The notes under the pieces: generated by a model | What the model was told of the DNA's origin: nothing | The model's database searches: none | The model's input: only the letters and a program-made list of their open reading frames with translations | Origin: JBGSKV01 sp041740975 | GTDB lineage: Bacteria > Bdellovibrionota_B > Oligoflexia > Oligoflexales > JALZUQ01 | Assembly (NCBI GenBank): GCA_041740975.1 | Contig: JBGSKV010000083.1 | Span: 62,001-126,000 of the forward strand | DNA: 64,000 nucleotides | Direction of reading: 5' to 3' | Made by a program: the position numbers and the translations under genes | Shown: one piece after another, positions 25,499 through 34,899 of the stretch | Numbering within the stretch: the stretch's first letter is position 1 | Layout: each line of letters opens with the position of its first letter

Positions 25499-25855
25499 AT
25501 GAATCCTTACCTCCCCGTACTCATGTTCCTTGTTTTTGGTGTGACCATAGGGCTCATCCTATCGGCGATTTCCTATTTCGTGGGACCACAAGGTAAGAAA
25601 AATAGCATCAAATCAGAGCCTTACGAATGCGGTGTGCCCATGGCTGGCGTCGCACAGGAAAAGTTCAGCGTAAAGTTCTATCTCACCGCAATTCTTTTCA
25701 TTTTGTTCGATATTGAAACGGTCTTTTTATATGTCTGGGCTCGCACATTTGGAGAGCTCGGTTGGTTCGGCGTTGTTGAAATTTTTGTGTTCCTTGTCAT
25801 TTTATTGGCTGGTTACATTTATGTTCTTCGCCGCGGCGCATTGGAGTGGAACTAA
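25499..25855 (+). CDS. nuoA: NADH-quinone oxidoreductase subunit A
   Basis: NuoA (118 residues, three membrane helices) helps form the junction of the membrane and peripheral arms of complex I. The loop SEPYECGVPMAG, with its Cys, and the acidic FDIETVFLYVWA helix are family hallmarks. It starts a seven-gene run containing only membrane subunits; nuoB, C and D, which normally follow, are missing. The nuoH start abuts its stop. Confidence 0.95.
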   Translation: MNPYLPVLMFLVFGVTIGLILSAISYFVGPQGKKNSIKSEPYECGVPMAGVAQEKFSVKFYLTAILFILFDIETVFLYVWARTFGELGWFGVVEIFVFLVILLAGYIYVLRRGALEWN

Positions 25856-26959
25856 ATGCTCGAAACTGTTTTGGGTTTTTTCCGTGAAAATGATTTTTGG
25901 CTTGAGTTTCTCATCACGGTCATAAAAATCATTGTGGTTTTTGGGATTTGTGCGCAAATCCCGCCGTTTATGGTTTGGTTTGAACGACGCGCGCCCGCTT
26001 TTATGCAACGTCGTAAGGGTCCGAACCGGGTCGGGCTTTTTGGTTTTCGTTTATTCGGACTTATTCAGCCACTTGCTGATACGATTAAGCTTATTTTTAA
26101 AGAAGAAGTGGTCCCTACGGGAGCACACAAGTTTTTTTATCATATCGCACCCGTCTTTAGCTTGTTCACCTCTTTAATGGTGGCGGCGGCGATTCCATTT
26201 GGTCCACCTCTGGTTATTTTGGGCCGAACGATCACACTTAGCGTGGTCAATTTGGACGTTGGATTCTTGTTTATATTCGCTTTATCGAGTCTCGGTGTGT
26301 ACGGCATCACCTTAGCTGGTTACTCCAGTAATAATAAATACTCTTTGATGGGGGCCCTACGCGCTGCGGCTCAAATGATTAGTTACGAAATCCCACTGGG
26401 ACTTTCGCTGATTCCCATCGTCATTATCTTCGGTACATTAGACCTCAACAGCATTGTCGTAGCACAAGCCAACGTATGGGATTGGGGTATTTTCCGCGCG
26501 CCGATTTCTTTCTTCTTATTTGTGATCGCAATGTTCGCAGAAACCAACCGCGCGCCTTTTGACTTGGCAGAGAGTGAAGCAGAACTGGTGGCGGGTTTTC
26601 ACACCGAATATAACTCTTTCAAATTCTCGCTCTTTTACTTTGGCGAGTACGTTTCTATGTTCGTGCTTTCTTGCCTCGCCTCTATTTGTTTCTTTGGCGG
26701 TTGGCAAACAGGCTTCATTAGTCAGAACGATCTCACATCCCTTCTCTTTGGTATTCAGCCACTGGCGGTGTTGGTCGGCGTCTTGATGACCTTCCTTAAA
26801 GCGTCTTTTTTTATGTGGTTGTTTGTTTGGGTCCGTTGGACATTGCCTCGTTTCCGCTATGACCAGCTGATGAACCTGGGCTGGAAGTTTATGATGCCAA
26901 TTGGTTTGTTTAATATCGTTTTGACTGCCGTTATCGCTGGCGCGATAGCGTTTAAGTAA
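25856..26959 (+). CDS. nuoH: NADH-quinone oxidoreductase subunit H
   Basis: NuoH (367 residues, eight helices) forms much of the quinone chamber. WFERRAPAFMQRRKGPNRVG at the N-terminal end and ETNRAPFDLAESEAELVAG in the charged loop are diagnostic. It is the subunit that must contact NuoB and NuoD, so its presence implies that those exist somewhere in the genome. Confidence 0.96.
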   Translation: MLETVLGFFRENDFWLEFLITVIKIIVVFGICAQIPPFMVWFERRAPAFMQRRKGPNRVGLFGFRLFGLIQPLADTIKLIFKEEVVPTGAHKFFYHIAPVFSLFTSLMVAAAIPFGPPLVILGRTITLSVVNLDVGFLFIFALSSLGVYGITLAGYSSNNKYSLMGALRAAAQMISYEIPLGLSLIPIVIIFGTLDLNSIVVAQANVWDWGIFRAPISFFLFVIAMFAETNRAPFDLAESEAELVAGFHTEYNSFKFSLFYFGEYVSMFVLSCLASICFFGGWQTGFISQNDLTSLLFGIQPLAVLVGVLMTFLKASFFMWLFVWVRWTLPRFRYDQLMNLGWKFMMPIGLFNIVLTAVIAGAIAFK

Positions 26960-26971
26960 GGAGTTTGCTTC

Positions 26972-27502
26972 TTGGGTGAATGGATTGCATTTGGGGCTCT
27001 GGCCGGCACAATTATTATGTGTGCTTTATTCGTCGTGTTGGGCCGTAACCCTGTCGGTTGTGCGATTGCCTTAGTCATAAAGCTTTTCGCTTTAGCGGGA
27101 ATGTACGGCGTGATTGGCGCAGATTTTTTGGCGGCCATTCAGGTTATCATTTATGCCGGTGCGATTATGGTTCTCTTTACATTTGTTATTATGCTTTTGA
27201 ACGTTCCTCCCGACTCGCGCTCGCGATGGGATCGACCACCAGTAGAGTTTTTGATGGTGGGGTTATCGGTGCTGGCGCTTTTCGGAGTTGGAATTTATTT
27301 GATCTTTGGAGCGTTTGCGGGCGAAGGCGTGGAAGTTCTTACCCGTAGTTTGGTTACGGAGCAAGGTGGCAATACTTTGATGATCGGTCGCCTTCTTTTT
27401 TCCAAGTATGTTTGGCCTTTTGAACTGGCCTCAATACTTATTTTAATGGCGATTATCGCCAGCATCGTCATCGCAAAAAAATATAACACTGAGGAATCAT
27501 AA
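26972..27502 (+). CDS. nuoJ: NADH-quinone oxidoreductase subunit J
   Basis: NuoJ (176 residues, five helices) carries the pi-bulge helix that couples quinone reduction to proton pumping; IQVIIYAGAIMVLFTFVIML is that segment. The start is TTG at 26972, supported by AAGGAG 8 bases upstream; the first ATG would remove part of the first helix. nuoI, which normally precedes nuoJ, is absent. Confidence 0.94.
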   Translation: MGEWIAFGALAGTIIMCALFVVLGRNPVGCAIALVIKLFALAGMYGVIGADFLAAIQVIIYAGAIMVLFTFVIMLLNVPPDSRSRWDRPPVEFLMVGLSVLALFGVGIYLIFGAFAGEGVEVLTRSLVTEQGGNTLMIGRLLFSKYVWPFELASILILMAIIASIVIAKKYNTEES

Positions 27503-27504
27503 CT

Positions 27505-27807
27505 ATGGTGCCTGCCGAATATTATTTCTTATTGGCGATGGTGGTGTTTCTTCTGGGCGTGGCCGGGGTGCTATACCGCCAAAACCTCATTATGATTTTG
27601 ATGTCTATCGAGCTCATGTTGAATGCGGTCAACTTGGTTTTTGTAGCGGCTTCGCGGACGGTCGGAAATGTTGACGGCCAAATTATGGTTTTCTTTGTTA
27701 TGACCGTAGCAGCTTGTGAAGCCGCCGTCGGCTTGGCAATGGTGATTGCTCTGTATCGACGTTACGGTACTGTCGAGACCAACTTCTTACGCGCGTTGAG
27801 GGGGTAG
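27505..27807 (+). CDS. nuoK: NADH-quinone oxidoreductase subunit K
   Basis: NuoK (100 residues, three helices) supplies two membrane Glu residues of the proton path; one is in ILMSIELMLNAVNLVF and the other in AACEAAVGLAMV. The start codon lies 2 bases after nuoJ. Confidence 0.95.
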   Translation: MVPAEYYFLLAMVVFLLGVAGVLYRQNLIMILMSIELMLNAVNLVFVAASRTVGNVDGQIMVFFVMTVAACEAAVGLAMVIALYRRYGTVETNFLRALRG

Positions 27808-27811
27808 CCGA

Positions 27812-29740
27812 ATGCTTTGGGCCATCATCTTCGCTCCACTCTGCGGTGCTATTTTAAACGGATTGATTTTGCGCACGGCGAGTCCACGCACTTCCCATTT
27901 GGTTGGGGTGGGTGCGATGGCAGTATCGTTCACGTGCACAATCATTTTATTTTCAAAGTTTATGGCCAGTGGCGGACAGGCTCAAGTTTATGAGGGCATG
28001 CGCTGGATGGAGGCCGGAGACTTTTCGGCACCGCTGAATTTTATTCTCGACCGCTTATCGGCGATGATGCTTTTGATCATCACGGGAATTGGTCTTCTCA
28101 TTCATATTTACGCCGGTGGTTATATGCATGAAGAGAAAGCCACGTGGCGTTTCTTCGCATATACCAATCTCTTTGCTTTTATGATGCTTCTCCTGGTTCT
28201 GGGCGACAACATGCTGGTCATGTTTATCGGATGGGAAGGTGTGGGTCTTTGCAGTTATTTATTGATTGGCTACTGGTACGAGTCCGATGCAAACGCGGCG
28301 GCAGGCATGAAGGCCTTTATTGTTAACCGAATTGGTGACATTGGATTTTTGATCGCGATATTTTTGACTTGGATATATTTTGGAACAGTCTCCTTCACGG
28401 AACTTAAAGTCATAGTGATGGGAAGCTCCGGTTTAACGACGCTGCAATTGAATATTGTGGGCTACCTCACCTTAGCGTTGTTCCTTGGGGTTTGCGGTAA
28501 GTCGGCACAACTTCCTTTGTATGTTTGGCTGCCGGATGCGATGGCGGGTCCGACGCCAGTTTCCGCTCTTATCCACGCTGCGACCATGGTTACCGCTGGT
28601 ATCTATCTTATGACACGCGTGAACTTTTTGTTCTACTTGGCTCCCTTTACGCAAAGTGTTGTAGCTATTGTGGGGGCTTTAACAGCTCTTTTTGCGGCGA
28701 CGATCGCCATAACACAGACTGATATCAAAAAAGTCTTGGCCTACTCGACCGTGAGTCAGCTCGGCTTTATGGTCTTGGCTTGCGGTGTGGGCTCGCATGA
28801 AGCGGGCGTTTTTCATCTTCTCACGCATGCATGCTTTAAAGCGCTTTTGTTCTTGGGCGCAGGCAGTGTGATCGTAGCCATGCATCACAAACAAAATATG
28901 CTCGAAATGGGTGGGCTCAAAAAATACATGCCGATTACGCACGCCGTCATGTTGGTGGGCGTTTTGGCAATTATCGGATTTCCGGGCTTTTCAGGATTTT
29001 TCTCCAAAGACGAAATCCTTTGGCGGGCATTCAACTATCCCAATATCGGCAAAGCTCTTTGGGCGATTGGTGCGATCTCAGCGGTATGTACTTCGTTCTA
29101 TATGGTGCGACTGCTTTGTCTGACGTTTTACGGTGCCAATCGTAGCGATCACCATACTCAAGAGCATTTGCATGAAACGCCTTGGCATATGTGGGCGCCG
29201 CTCATTGTTTTGGCTATTTTAAGTGCAGGTATGGGATATATCGGTATCCCGCCGGTTTTTGGTGTTGAAAACTACTTCGCCCATTATCTCCATGAAGTGA
29301 TTGCCATGCCGCCTCAAGCCGCAGAGCATTGGGCTTTTTTGAAAGAACCACATAGCCATGCACTAGAATTTGCGGTGATGGGCGTATCAGTTCTTGGAAT
29401 GATTCTAGGGTCTGGATTCGCAATCTCTTTATATAAGAATGGCGTTTCACCGCGTGCCGTCAGTTTGCAGCAGCGTTTTCCACGCCTGCATGCTTTAGTG
29501 ACCGACAAATACCGAGTCGACGAATTTTACGACAGCGTCTTTGTTCAACCTCTCAAAGATTTGTCGGCATTTTTGTTTCGTGTGTTTGATGTTGTGATTG
29601 TCGACGGCATTGTCAATGGCACGGCGCAACTTTGTGTGATGATCGGCGGTCTCGCTAGCTTTAAGATGACCGGCAATGTACATCGCCATGCCATGATTTT
29701 TATGGTGGGTCTGATTTGTTTACTTCTAACTTTATTTTAG
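27812..29740 (+). CDS. nuoL: NADH-quinone oxidoreductase subunit L
   Basis: NuoL (642 residues) is the distal antiporter-like subunit with the long lateral helix at its C-terminus. MFIGWEGVGLCSYLLIG with the key Glu, QLPLYVWLPDAMAGPTPVSA, and KALLFLGAGSVI with a Lys are visible. It follows nuoK by 4 bases. Confidence 0.96.
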   Translation: MLWAIIFAPLCGAILNGLILRTASPRTSHLVGVGAMAVSFTCTIILFSKFMASGGQAQVYEGMRWMEAGDFSAPLNFILDRLSAMMLLIITGIGLLIHIYAGGYMHEEKATWRFFAYTNLFAFMMLLLVLGDNMLVMFIGWEGVGLCSYLLIGYWYESDANAAAGMKAFIVNRIGDIGFLIAIFLTWIYFGTVSFTELKVIVMGSSGLTTLQLNIVGYLTLALFLGVCGKSAQLPLYVWLPDAMAGPTPVSALIHAATMVTAGIYLMTRVNFLFYLAPFTQSVVAIVGALTALFAATIAITQTDIKKVLAYSTVSQLGFMVLACGVGSHEAGVFHLLTHACFKALLFLGAGSVIVAMHHKQNMLEMGGLKKYMPITHAVMLVGVLAIIGFPGFSGFFSKDEILWRAFNYPNIGKALWAIGAISAVCTSFYMVRLLCLTFYGANRSDHHTQEHLHETPWHMWAPLIVLAILSAGMGYIGIPPVFGVENYFAHYLHEVIAMPPQAAEHWAFLKEPHSHALEFAVMGVSVLGMILGSGFAISLYKNGVSPRAVSLQQRFPRLHALVTDKYRVDEFYDSVFVQPLKDLSAFLFRVFDVVIVDGIVNGTAQLCVMIGGLASFKMTGNVHRHAMIFMVGLICLLLTLF

Positions 29741-29752
29741 TGTGGCGGAACT

Positions 29753-31345
29753 GTGGATTTTATTAACCAGCATATATTGAGTTTCTTGATCTTTTTTCCA
29801 TTTGTGGTGGGGGGATTGATTTTCTTTATCCCAAATTTGCGACTTGCAAAAATCACCGCTATGCTTGGATCTATTGTTACTTTCCTCGCGAGCCTGCATG
29901 TTTGGTATTATTTCGATGGATCCCAATCCGGGCTTCAGTTCTTTCAGTCGTACCAGTGGATCCCGCAGTTTGGGATTAAATATATCGTTGGAATTGACGG
30001 CCTCAGTTTGCTCCTTGTTGTCCTTGCGACCTTTCTCACTCCACTTGTTTTTCTGAGCCTTTGGAATTCAGATGGCAAGCGCCCGAAAGCCCTGCTGGGA
30101 CTTGTCCTCTTGCTAGAAGCAGGAATGCTTGGCTCACTTCTCGCGCTCGATTTGGTTTTCTTTTACGTTTTTTGGGAAGCCATGCTGATCCCGATGTATT
30201 TTATCATTGGTGTCTGGGGTGGCGCGCGCCGAATCTACGCAACGATGAAGTTTGTGATCTATACGGTTGTCGGGTCTCTTCTTATGTTGGTAGCCGCGCT
30301 CGTCATGTACTACGCGCACTACCGGGAGTTCGGATTCTTTTCGACCAGTTTGTTAGACCTTTATAAACTGAATTTGCCGATGCATGTGCAGATGCCGATC
30401 TTCTTGGCCTTTGCTTTAGCTTTTGCGATCAAAGTTCCCTTGTGGCCTTTCCATACTTGGCTTCCCGATGCTCATGTCGAAGCACCAACTATCGGCTCCG
30501 TCATCCTCGCCGGTGTCTTACTAAAACTCGGTACGTACGGATTTGTACGATATGCGATCCCCTTGTTTCCAGATGCAACGATTATGTTCGCTCCCGTTCT
30601 GATGAGTTTGGGCGTGATTGGTATCATTTATGGTGCACTCACGGCTTGGGTCCAAGAGGACGCGAAAAAACTCGTGGCGTACTCTTCCGTCTCGCATTTA
30701 GGTTTCGTAGTCTTGGGATCTGTTGCCATTGTGGGCGATGGATTATCTCCTGAAGCTCTGACCGGTGCCATGTACCAGATGATCAATCACGGTATCAGCA
30801 CGGGTGCTCTATTCTTTTTGGTCGGCTGTATTTACGAACGTCGTCACACAAGACTTTTGTCCGACTTCGGCGGAATCGCCAAAGTTATGCCTTGGTTTGC
30901 AGTTATGCTGATCATTGCGACTCTCGGTTCAGTGGGTTTGCCAGGTACGGGTGGATTTATAGGCGAGTTTTTGATCTTACTCGGAACTTTCAATGCATCA
31001 CCACTTCTTGCGGTACTCGCGAGCTTGGGCGTACTTCTCGGTGCCATTTACATGTTGAAGCTATGCAAAGCGATATTGTTTGGGCCGCTGGACAAAGATG
31101 AAAACAAAGAATTAAAAGATATAAGTTTACTGGAAGCCGGCTACCTAGTGCCACTTGCCGTGCTTGTTATTGTAATGGGAGTTTTCCCAAATTTCTTTAT
31201 AGATAAAACGCGAGCCTCCATCAATCACCTCGCTAAAAACTTTAAGAACTATGAATTGTCGGTAAGTGGAATGGCGGCAGAAAAAGCGCCAGCCGAAACC
31301 ACACAGGTTCCGCAGCCTGCCAAAACCGAAGCCGGAAAAGGATAG
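29753..31345 (+). CDS. nuoM: NADH-quinone oxidoreductase subunit M
   Basis: NuoM (530 residues) is the second antiporter-like proton channel. FYVFWEAMLIPMYFIIG carries the channel Glu, and VPLWPFHTWLPDAHVEAPT is the conserved broken helix. The start is GTG at 29753. A Pro/Ala/Glu-rich tail of about 30 residues follows the last helix, longer than in E. coli. Confidence 0.95.
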   Translation: MDFINQHILSFLIFFPFVVGGLIFFIPNLRLAKITAMLGSIVTFLASLHVWYYFDGSQSGLQFFQSYQWIPQFGIKYIVGIDGLSLLLVVLATFLTPLVFLSLWNSDGKRPKALLGLVLLLEAGMLGSLLALDLVFFYVFWEAMLIPMYFIIGVWGGARRIYATMKFVIYTVVGSLLMLVAALVMYYAHYREFGFFSTSLLDLYKLNLPMHVQMPIFLAFALAFAIKVPLWPFHTWLPDAHVEAPTIGSVILAGVLLKLGTYGFVRYAIPLFPDATIMFAPVLMSLGVIGIIYGALTAWVQEDAKKLVAYSSVSHLGFVVLGSVAIVGDGLSPEALTGAMYQMINHGISTGALFFLVGCIYERRHTRLLSDFGGIAKVMPWFAVMLIIATLGSVGLPGTGGFIGEFLILLGTFNASPLLAVLASLGVLLGAIYMLKLCKAILFGPLDKDENKELKDISLLEAGYLVPLAVLVIVMGVFPNFFIDKTRASINHLAKNFKNYELSVSGMAAEKAPAETTQVPQPAKTEAGKG

Positions 31346-31347
31346 CG

Positions 31348-32832
31348 ATGAATAGCATAGCGCCCGTAATTGAACTTGAAATGTATCTGGCGGCAATGCC
31401 CGTTCTTATACTGAGTGTAGCTTCCATCATTGCCATGCTTCAGTCGGTATATGTCACGATTGGCAGCACGAAGAAAGTTTACGTCCTTTGTTTAGTATCC
31501 TTGATTGCGGCATTGATTTCCTCAGCTACAGGATTTGGGCGCCCAGCGACAAGTTTTTTGGGGGGTTCTTATCTTTCTGGAGAACTCGCGAGTTTTGGGC
31601 AGGTTCTCATTCTGGTTCTGGCCATCACAGCGACATTGTTGATGCGCGTAACGTCCGTCTGCAAAGATTTTTTTCGTGGAGAGATCGTCGCATTATTTTT
31701 GATGATCGTAACTGGCATGATTGTGTTGGTTTCTTCCAATGAAATGCTTTCATTGTTTGTAGGCCTTGAACTGGCTTCTATAGGGCTTTATGCCTTGGTT
31801 GGCTACATCACCCCAACGCGGCTTAGTCAGGAAGCTGCCATTAAATATTTCGTTCTCGGAGCTTTCTCAACGGGGTTTTTGCTTTTCGGTATGGCCTTAC
31901 TCTATGCGTTCTCAGGGACAATGGTTTTGACAGAAATCGTTTCTAAAGTTGCGGCCAACATCACGCATCCGTGGGTGAAAGTGGGGGCGCTGTTTACTTT
32001 TGTTGGAATAGCTTTCAAGCTGGCATTGGTACCCTTTCATATGTGGGCACCGGACGCTTACGAGGGTGCGCCAACTGGCGTCACCGCATTTATGGCAACC
32101 ACTGTAAAAGTCATGATGATCATTGTGGCGATCCGAATCATTGCACCCAGTATGACCGGGATGGTTGGACTTTGGGAGCCGGCATTGTATTTTACAGCTG
32201 CGGCTTCGATGCTTTTCGGAAATTTACTGGCGCTAGTGCAAAGCAGCATGAAACGCATGTTAGCGTATTCTTCTATCGCACACAGTGGCTACATGGCTGT
32301 GGCACTCGCCGCTCTTGGCGGTTCGGGCGAAATTCCTTTAGATGCGGTTCTTTTTTATCTCCTCTCTTACTGTTTTATATCCATCGGGGCCTTCGCGGTT
32401 CTCATGTGGCTAGAAAGCAAGGAACTTTCCAATATTCATCTGGATGATTTGAACGGACTTGTGAACAAGTATCCGGTTCCGGCTGCAGTGCTAAGTTTAT
32501 TTATGATTAGTCTTGCGGGCCTTCCACCAACAGCCGGTTTTATGGCGAAGTTTTTCGTCTTTGGTGCGGCCATCGGCGATAATCTCATCACACTTGTGAT
32601 CATCGGCGTCATTGGCAGCTGTATTTCTCTTTATTATTACCTTCGCGTCATTGTGCGAATGTACATGTATGACGTTGGCGAGGAGAGTGTTGTTCAGATT
32701 CAGCCGGTGAAGTCTTATGTTCTTGCATCCATCGTTGCGGTTTGTGCTTTGGCGACACTTTTTATGGGAACGCTCCCCAGTGCGGCACTAAATGGTATTA
32801 AGAAAACCACCGTTGCGTTGATTCCGAAGTAA
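31348..32832 (+). CDS. nuoN: NADH-quinone oxidoreductase subunit N
   Basis: NuoN (494 residues) is the third antiporter-like subunit, next to NuoK. SLFVGLELASIGLYALVGY and VPFHMWAPDAYEGAPTGVTAFM are diagnostic. It lies 2 bases after nuoM and its stop is 1 base before the lgt start, so lgt is probably in the same transcript. Confidence 0.95.
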   Translation: MNSIAPVIELEMYLAAMPVLILSVASIIAMLQSVYVTIGSTKKVYVLCLVSLIAALISSATGFGRPATSFLGGSYLSGELASFGQVLILVLAITATLLMRVTSVCKDFFRGEIVALFLMIVTGMIVLVSSNEMLSLFVGLELASIGLYALVGYITPTRLSQEAAIKYFVLGAFSTGFLLFGMALLYAFSGTMVLTEIVSKVAANITHPWVKVGALFTFVGIAFKLALVPFHMWAPDAYEGAPTGVTAFMATTVKVMMIIVAIRIIAPSMTGMVGLWEPALYFTAAASMLFGNLLALVQSSMKRMLAYSSIAHSGYMAVALAALGGSGEIPLDAVLFYLLSYCFISIGAFAVLMWLESKELSNIHLDDLNGLVNKYPVPAAVLSLFMISLAGLPPTAGFMAKFFVFGAAIGDNLITLVIIGVIGSCISLYYYLRVIVRMYMYDVGEESVVQIQPVKSYVLASIVAVCALATLFMGTLPSAALNGIKKTTVALIPK

Positions 32833-32833
32833 T

Positions 32834-33634
32834 ATGTATCCGATTCTTTTTTCCATTGGTGATTTTGTGGTCCCGGCCTGGCATAGCTTTCTGGCTTTGG
32901 GAGCCATCGCCGCATATGCAGTCGGAGTTCATCTCAATAAGCGATACCATTTGGGTATTGCAGTCACAGATCTTGCGAAACTTTTTCTGATTTGCTACAT
33001 CGGTGGCTATTTAGGGGCAAGGGGATTTGCGGTTTTCTTCGAGCAGCAAGATCTGCCAAATCTTTCGGACAAATTAAAAGCCTTATTTCAAATCGGTCCT
33101 ATGACGCTGTACGGTGGCATTGTAGTCGGTATTGTCTTTGGTTATTTGTACGTGCATATTCGAAAACTTTCTAAAGCCGATCTATTTGATATCAGTATGC
33201 CGGCGGTCGTTATGGGGATTTGTTTAGGACGCATAGGATGTTTTTTAAATGGCGACGATTATGGCAAAATTTTGAAGTTAGACGAGTTTGTGCCTTGGTG
33301 GGCCGTATCGTTCCCGAACCTGGGTGACCGGGTTCAGCAAATCTACCGCTATCCCGTTCAGATTATTGAGTCCGTTGCGTGCGGCATCCTAGTTCTTTTA
33401 TTGGTCCGCTACTTTCGTCAGATTCGGGAATACTTTCGTCCTTCCGCGGTCGGATTTATCGCTTTGATTTCTTATTCTCTGATTCGATTTTTTGACGAAT
33501 ACCTTCGGGGAGATGATAGGGGCTGGATCATTGAAGATGTGCTATCTCCAGCCCAGTTGATCAGTATTTTGATGCTAATCGGTTCGCTTATATTTATTGC
33601 GATTTATAAACCTCGTCCCTTATCTGACGCCTAG
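32834..33634 (+). CDS. lgt: divergent prolipoprotein diacylglyceryl transferase
   Basis: Lgt (266 residues, about seven helices) moves diacylglycerol from phosphatidylglycerol to the lipobox Cys of prelipoproteins. The family signature is recognisable but altered: YGGIVVG stands where E. coli has HGGL with essential His103, GRIGCFLNGDDYG replaces GRxGNFxN, and YPVQIIES replaces the HPTQLYE motif. RFFDEYLRG keeps the late Arg. It may be a functional lineage variant or a paralogue. It ends 8 bases from the convergent DUF4340 gene. Confidence 0.82.
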   Translation: MYPILFSIGDFVVPAWHSFLALGAIAAYAVGVHLNKRYHLGIAVTDLAKLFLICYIGGYLGARGFAVFFEQQDLPNLSDKLKALFQIGPMTLYGGIVVGIVFGYLYVHIRKLSKADLFDISMPAVVMGICLGRIGCFLNGDDYGKILKLDEFVPWWAVSFPNLGDRVQQIYRYPVQIIESVACGILVLLLVRYFRQIREYFRPSAVGFIALISYSLIRFFDEYLRGDDRGWIIEDVLSPAQLISILMLIGSLIFIAIYKPRPLSDA

Positions 33635-33642
33635 GGTTCGAA

Positions 33643-34899
33643 TCAAATCTTAAGACTATTTAGGATCAAGTCACTGGTTTTATAAATTGTTTTTGAATTG
33701 TCGGCTTGGACATAAACACTCGGGCCTACCTTCCAAACTTTCATTTCGATAGGCTGACCTTTTTTGAAAGCCACTTGAACCGTGTGATCAGGTTTGGTTG
33801 CGTTCGCACCGGCGGGAGCTGTATCCATAAAGTCTTCAGCCTTGAGCTCGGCCAAGTCGCCAACCAAAAGTCTCGCATTGCCAATGAGTTCGGAAGTCTT
33901 TTTGCCATCCACTGTGACCGATACAACGTCTTCGGCGGCAAAAGAGAAAATTTGTTTGTCGCGAAAATCTGTCAGAGTTTTGCGAAGTTTCCGCTGATCT
34001 CGTTCTCTTTCCAGTTTTATGTAAGTCTCGCCTTTGTTGTCGGTGGCCCAAAGATCGCCATTCACGACCCCAAACTCCAGATGACGAGTTACATTGTCTT
34101 CTGTCGTCCAAGACACCTCATATCTAGCGACAGATTCGCGAAATTTTTTATCGAATGCTTCGCCTGGCTTGTCTTTGATTTCGAGAGCGATAAACGCGTT
34201 TACATCCGAAATAAATCCCATCACATCCGACTGACTCGTGGGTAGGTTTTGTGGGCTGGTCATCTGAAGCTGATTGTTTTCCATCGCAAACTTAGCAGTA
34301 AATGGTTCGGGTGAGCGGTAAGTAAGCTCTTTGATTCTTCCGGTATCAATCTGAGCAAGCCGTTTATGACGCAAATTAAAAACGGATTTGTTCATAGACT
34401 GCTGAACTGCGTAGCTTGCTGTATAAACCTTGCCGGTTTCTCCTACACCAACATAGACGTCGTATCCCGTTTGAGCTTTGGTGCCGATGCTGAGGCTATA
34501 AATCTTGCCCTTGGAGTCAAGGAGGCTGATTTTGATTGGCGCGGGATCAAGCTCGTACCGAGCCCATTGATCTTTGGTATCGGCAATAGGTTGGTTGTAC
34601 TTCAAGTTTTGAATAGCTTCGACGAGTTGATCGATGGCTTCCTGATCGGCGAACGCTTCAAAAGGTTTCGTCAATTTCCATCCGACTGTCGAGCGGATAA
34701 GAGCCATTTCGAGGTCTTTTCCATCGGACTTGTTGACCAGAGATATTTGCATGATGTCCTTGGCGGGAAACGAATAAATGAGCTTTTCTGTTTTTTTGGC
34801 GCGTTCCTCATCTTTTGTGGCGCGCGCGTCCCAAATAATCAATCCACCAATCACTAGAATCCCGATCAAAAGAGCGACAACCGTTTTTTGGTTTTTCAC
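33643..34899 (-). CDS. DUF4340 protein of a Gld-type ABC module
   Basis: The protein (418 residues) has one N-terminal transmembrane anchor (VVALLIGILVIGGLIIW) and a periplasmic beta-rich region made of about two repeated units, each near LSIGTKAQTGYDVYVG and LEFGVVNGDLWAT. This is the DUF4340 pattern. Such proteins are regularly encoded with an ABC transporter and a GldG-like auxiliary protein, as here. Its start overlaps the end of the GldG-like gene by 4 bases, so they are coupled. Function is unknown; a role in surface motility or envelope work is inference. Confidence 0.78.
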   Translation of the reverse strand: MKNQKTVVALLIGILVIGGLIIWDARATKDEERAKKTEKLIYSFPAKDIMQISLVNKSDGKDLEMALIRSTVGWKLTKPFEAFADQEAIDQLVEAIQNLKYNQPIADTKDQWARYELDPAPIKISLLDSKGKIYSLSIGTKAQTGYDVYVGVGETGKVYTASYAVQQSMNKSVFNLRHKRLAQIDTGRIKELTYRSPEPFTAKFAMENNQLQMTSPQNLPTSQSDVMGFISDVNAFIALEIKDKPGEAFDKKFRESVARYEVSWTTEDNVTRHLEFGVVNGDLWATDNKGETYIKLERERDQRKLRKTLTDFRDKQIFSFAAEDVVSVTVDGKKTSELIGNARLLVGDLAELKAEDFMDTAPAGANATKPDHTVQVAFKKGQPIEMKVWKVGPSVYVQADNSKTIYKTSDLILNSLKI

